DNA of 33,899 nt from Verrucomicrobiaceae bacterium (lineage in GTDB: Bacteria; Verrucomicrobiota; Verrucomicrobiia; Verrucomicrobiales; Akkermansiaceae): contig JAACFN010000004.1 in assembly GCA_009937455.1 (NCBI GenBank), positions 1 through 33,899 of the forward strand, in the 5' to 3' direction. This document shows positions 30,742 to 33,899 of this stretch, piece after piece (the stretch's first letter is position 1; every line of letters starts with the position of its first letter). The notes under the pieces are model-generated. The model had not been told where the DNA came from. It did no database searches and saw nothing but the letters and a program-made list of their open reading frames with translations. Made by a program: the position numbers and the translations under genes.

Positions 30742-32933
30742 TGTCGATGCTGCACCAATCCATTTTGAAAGGCTCGTTGACGATCATGCTTGCCTGTTGT
30801 TTCTCTGGTTGTGATCGAAAAGAGGAAGTGGTTGAGCGCAGTCTTGGTTTGGAAGCATTCATTCCCCAATACAATCGTTATATTAAGGATTGGCTTGCCA
30901 CGGAGAAGGCGGGGTTTGAAAAGATCATCGAGGAGTCGGTGCAGGCACTAGCCGCTGCTACGGAGAAGGAGAGGCCGGGTATTGAAGACCAGATTGATGA
31001 AGCCCAGAGAGCCAAGAGTAGAATCGAATACCGGCAGGCCTTGGGAGATTATTTTGCAATCAAGCAGGAGTCTGATCTGCCCGCCGGCCTAGTGTGGGAA
31101 GACGGAATGGGTGAGCCAGAGATCGGTGACCCGAGAGCAACCAAGGGAGGGGTGTTTAATTTTTATATGCTGCAATTTCCGCCCACGGTTCGGCCTTTTG
31201 GTAAGGAATCTAATAACAACTTTCGGGGAAGGCTATATGATGAGATCGAAGTGTCTTTGGTTGGTATGCATCCTCTGACGAATAAGGTTATCCCCGGAGT
31301 AGCACGTAAGTGGGCAGTAAGTGAGGATGGCCAGACTGTGTATTACGAGCTGGATCCAGATGCGAAGTTTAATGATGGCGTTGCTGTGCGCCCGCAAGAT
31401 TTTCACACCTTTGTCTATATACGTGTTTCAGATAATGTCTCTGATCCCTATGCAAAGCAGTATTTTAGAGCTCAGATAGCCCAAGTGGCTACTTATGGTG
31501 ATCGTTATGTATCGGTTACCCTGCCCGAGCCCAAACCTCTGATGCCATTGTTCGCCTCGATAAGTCCTGCCGCATCTCATTTTTACCAAGATTATGGCGC
31601 TGACTATGTAGATCGCTACCAGTGGAAAGTAGCACCGACTATGGGCGCCTATTACGTCAGGGATGAGGACATCCAAAAAGGGGTTTCGATCACCTTGACG
31701 CGTGCCAAAGATTGGTGGGCTAAGGATAAGAGGTATTACCAGCACCGTTTTAATCCTGATAAAATCGTCTACACGACGATCCGGGATGACTCGAAGGCTT
31801 TCGAACTTTTCCGTGCCGGTCAACTCGATGTGTATTATCTCACCCGTCCTGACCTCTGGTATGAGAAAACAGAGATCAGGCCGGTTTACGAGGGTCACAT
31901 AGAACGCTACAAGTTCTACACTCAATACCCGAGGGTGCCACGTGGCGCCTACCTAAATGTGATCAGGCCGATGCTCAAGGATGTGGATACTCGAAGGGGT
32001 ATCGCTCACGCATTAAATTGGCAGAAGGTGATTGATGTGATTTTCCGTGGGGATTTCTCACGCCTCCAGCAAATGAGCCAGGGCTTCGGCCCTTATACCA
32101 ATCCTGATGTGAAAGCGCGTGAGTTTTCCCCTTCAAAGGCGCGTGAGTACTTTGCTGAGGCGGGATATACGGAGGAGGATTCGGACGGAATCCTGCGCAA
32201 GCCGTCTGGAGATCGGCTCGCGATAAATATGACCTACCCTCGGGCTTCTGATTACCCGAAGATTGTGGCAATTCTCAAAGAGGAGGCGCAAAAAGCAGGC
32301 ATGGAGCTTCGAGCTGACGGCCAGGAGGCTACGGTGTTTTATAAAACAGTCATGAAAAAAGAGCATGATATGGTGATCTGGGGCTGGGGGGCGACACCTC
32401 CTTTTCCTCGCTACTATCAGTTTTTTCACTCTAAGAATGCCGTTGATATCGATGGCAAAGCAAAACCACAGACCAACAATATCAACAGTTACTCCGATCC
32501 TCATATGGATAAAATCGTCACTGCATTACGCAATGCCCGCACTACGGAGGAGGTTAAAAAATATAGCTGGGAAGTGCAGCAAATGGTGCACGATGAGGCG
32601 CTGTTCTCACCCGCGTGGATGACGGACTACGTGCGTATTGGTTCCTGGCGCTGGGTGCGTTGGCCGGACACCGAGCATACGCCATTTAATGTGCCCACTA
32701 TCTATGAACCCTTGGAGAGCTATGTGCTCTGGATTGACGAGGAGCGCAAGCAGGAGACGCTCAAGGCAATGCGTAAAAAGCAAAGCTTCCCAGAGGTGCA
32801 GCGTGTAATTGATGTCTTCAAAGACGGCATCAAGCTAAAGGAGTCGCCGCCTGCACCAGAGCTGAACGATCAAGAGCAGCAGCCCCTCGACACAGAAGTA
32901 TTTGATGATGAGAAAGGAGCTCAAGGTGAGTGA
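30741..32933 (+). CDS. yejA: Peptide-binding lipoprotein, YejA-like
   Basis: The 730-residue binding protein has a lipoprotein signal (lipobox Phe-Ser-Gly-Cys24) followed by a charged helical region (about 30-100, with TEKAGFEKIIEESVQAL and EDQIDEAQRAKSRIEYRQ) likely to form a coiled coil or stalk. From residue about 128 it has the SBP family 5 fold in YejA form: GDPRATKGGVFNFYMLQFPPTVRPFG, then WAVSEDGQTVYYELDPDAKFNDG, KVAPTMGAYYV, RGAYLNVIRPMLKDVDTRRGIAHALNW, and WGWGATPPFPRYYQFFHS. The size is large for YejA (about 600), the extra length being mainly the N-terminal region. Its ATG overlaps the yejE stop. The ligand is likely a peptide. The C-terminus overlaps the start of the ATPase gene by eight bases. 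Confidence 0.88.
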   Translation: MSMLHQSILKGSLTIMLACCFSGCDRKEEVVERSLGLEAFIPQYNRYIKDWLATEKAGFEKIIEESVQALAAATEKERPGIEDQIDEAQRAKSRIEYRQALGDYFAIKQESDLPAGLVWEDGMGEPEIGDPRATKGGVFNFYMLQFPPTVRPFGKESNNNFRGRLYDEIEVSLVGMHPLTNKVIPGVARKWAVSEDGQTVYYELDPDAKFNDGVAVRPQDFHTFVYIRVSDNVSDPYAKQYFRAQIAQVATYGDRYVSVTLPEPKPLMPLFASISPAASHFYQDYGADYVDRYQWKVAPTMGAYYVRDEDIQKGVSITLTRAKDWWAKDKRYYQHRFNPDKIVYTTIRDDSKAFELFRAGQLDVYYLTRPDLWYEKTEIRPVYEGHIERYKFYTQYPRVPRGAYLNVIRPMLKDVDTRRGIAHALNWQKVIDVIFRGDFSRLQQMSQGFGPYTNPDVKAREFSPSKAREYFAEAGYTEEDSDGILRKPSGDRLAINMTYPRASDYPKIVAILKEEAQKAGMELRADGQEATVFYKTVMKKEHDMVIWGWGATPPFPRYYQFFHSKNAVDIDGKAKPQTNNINSYSDPHMDKIVTALRNARTTEEVKKYSWEVQQMVHDEALFSPAWMTDYVRIGSWRWVRWPDTEHTPFNVPTIYEPLESYVLWIDEERKQETLKAMRKKQSFPEVQRVIDVFKDGIKLKESPPAPELNDQEQQPLDTEVFDDEKGAQGE

Positions 32934-33899
32934 TAACCTTTTAGAAGTCAAAGATCTCATCACCGCCTTCCGCATGGAAGATGGCGATTGGTTACGCGCT
33001 GTTGATGGTGTCTCCTTCCGAGTGCCCAAGGGCAAAACCGTGGGTATTGTGGGTGAGTCTGGCTGCGGCAAGAGTGTGACGGCAATGTCGATAGTCGGTC
33101 TGCTACCCAAGCCTATGGGACATATTCTGGAAGGTGAGGTGATATTTAAGGGTGAAGATTTACGCACAGCCAGTGATGGACGAATGCACCAGATTAGGGG
33201 CGGAGAAATTGGAGTTATTTTCCAAGAGCCTATGATGGCGCTCAATCCATGCCATCGTATTGGCAAACAAATCAGCGAGTCACTTATTTTACATCGAGGT
33301 TTGAGTAAGCGTGAGGCGCTCGTGGAGTCTATTAGCTTACTTGAGAAGGTCGGCATCCCAGCGCCTGAAAGACGTGTGATGGAATACCCACACCAGCTCT
33401 CTGGCGGCATGCGTCAGCGAATCGTTATCGCCATCGCCTTGGCATGTAAACCCGACTTGCTGATTGCCGATGAGCCGACCACGGCCCTGGATGTCACTGT
33501 GCAGTCTCAAATTTTAGAACTCATTGAGGACTTACAACGTGAAATGGGCATGTCCACGATTCTTATTACTCATGATCTCGGGGTGATTGCTGGTCATTGT
33601 GATGAGGTGGTGGTCATGTATGCTGGCAGGGTGGTGGAGCGTGCGCCGGTTAAAGAACTCTACGGCGCACCGCAGCACGCCTATACTAAGGGATTATTGA
33701 GCGCGATTCCAACACTTGAAACACCGCGTAAATCGAGACTCAAAACCATCGAAGGGCAGGTGGCGTCCATTCGTGAATTTGTCCTCGGTTGCCGCTTCTG
33801 CCAACGCATGGAGCGAGATGGGGAAACGCTGACCGAGCGTGCGCCATTCATAGAAATATCGAAAGATCACTGGGTGGAGGCTTGCCCCAAGTGTGTTGA
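32926..33899 (+). CDS. Peptide ABC transporter ATP-binding protein, OppD/YejF-like (3' end cut by window)
   Basis: The gene starts with GTG 32926, eight bases before the end of yejA, and AAGGAGC lies a few bases upstream as a good ribosome-binding site. The 324 complete codons show Walker A VGESGCGKS, the Q-loop VIFQEPMMALNPCH, the signature LSGGMRQRIVIA, Walker B LLIADEPTTALD and the His switch ITHDLGV. After the domain, HAYTKGLLSAIPTLETP is the usual OppD ending, followed by a cysteine pair (GCRFCQR) and later ACPKC, like the cysteine-rich tail of many OppD/DppD proteins. The frame is still open at 33899, so the end lies outside. A fused YejF, or a separate OppF gene beyond the window, cannot be decided here. 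It may also serve the leftward importer. Confidence 0.9.
   Translation, partial: MSDNLLEVKDLITAFRMEDGDWLRAVDGVSFRVPKGKTVGIVGESGCGKSVTAMSIVGLLPKPMGHILEGEVIFKGEDLRTASDGRMHQIRGGEIGVIFQEPMMALNPCHRIGKQISESLILHRGLSKREALVESISLLEKVGIPAPERRVMEYPHQLSGGMRQRIVIAIALACKPDLLIADEPTTALDVTVQSQILELIEDLQREMGMSTILITHDLGVIAGHCDEVVVMYAGRVVERAPVKELYGAPQHAYTKGLLSAIPTLETPRKSRLKTIEGQVASIREFVLGCRFCQRMERDGETLTERAPFIEISKDHWVEACPKCV

Overview
The window is a compact bacterial chromosome segment, coding on both strands, with no RNA genes, insertion sequences, prophage or CRISPR arrays that I can see. It probably comes from a Verrucomicrobiota bacterium of Gram-negative type. The reasons are an exosortase-associated TIGR04073 protein, a ClpX-like ATPase without a zinc domain, a Hanks-type kinase with a HEAT-like tail, many lipoproteins, weak Shine-Dalgarno use, and a MORN_2-like module inside a transporter. 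The phylum is an inference.

Bases 1-10,424 hold mostly housekeeping genes. After the 3' end of an unrecognised gene and a tiny lipoprotein come malQ and the leftward cluster prfB-gmk-coaC-coaB. prfB carries a textbook +1 programmed frameshift. Then follow recO, a TPR protein, pepP and nadK. At 9846-10424 a lipoprotein thioredoxin is interrupted by one in-frame UGA exactly where the first cysteine of CGPC belongs. The frame continues to a complete thioredoxin fold, and a hairpin with bacterial SECIS geometry follows the UGA. This is read as a selenocysteine thioredoxin (U-G-P-C), the most unusual gene in the window.

Bases 10,566-21,563 hold ileS-lspA, a TPM-domain membrane protein, a DUF2062 protein, the TIGR04073 protein with a strong terminator, and a Ser/Thr kinase with a tandem seven-residue repeat. 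These are followed by a ClpX-like unfoldase with an intact IGF loop, a small membrane protein and recR.

Bases 21,564-33,899 hold two divergent peptide-import clusters back to back. The leftward one is DUF1611 (DgcN-like)-racemase-OppA-OppB-OppC. It has no ATPase gene and combines peptide uptake with two likely D-amino-acid enzymes, which suggests salvage of D-amino-acid peptides such as peptidoglycan fragments. Its racemase has no ATG, GTG or TTG upstream of its PLP lysine, and an AUC codon behind GGAG is the best start. The rightward cluster is YejB-YejE-YejA-like followed by an ATPase cut by the window end. Both of its permeases carry about 100-residue inserts on the outer face; the one in the YejE-like subunit looks like a MORN_2 repeat module. 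The rightward ATPase might serve both importers.
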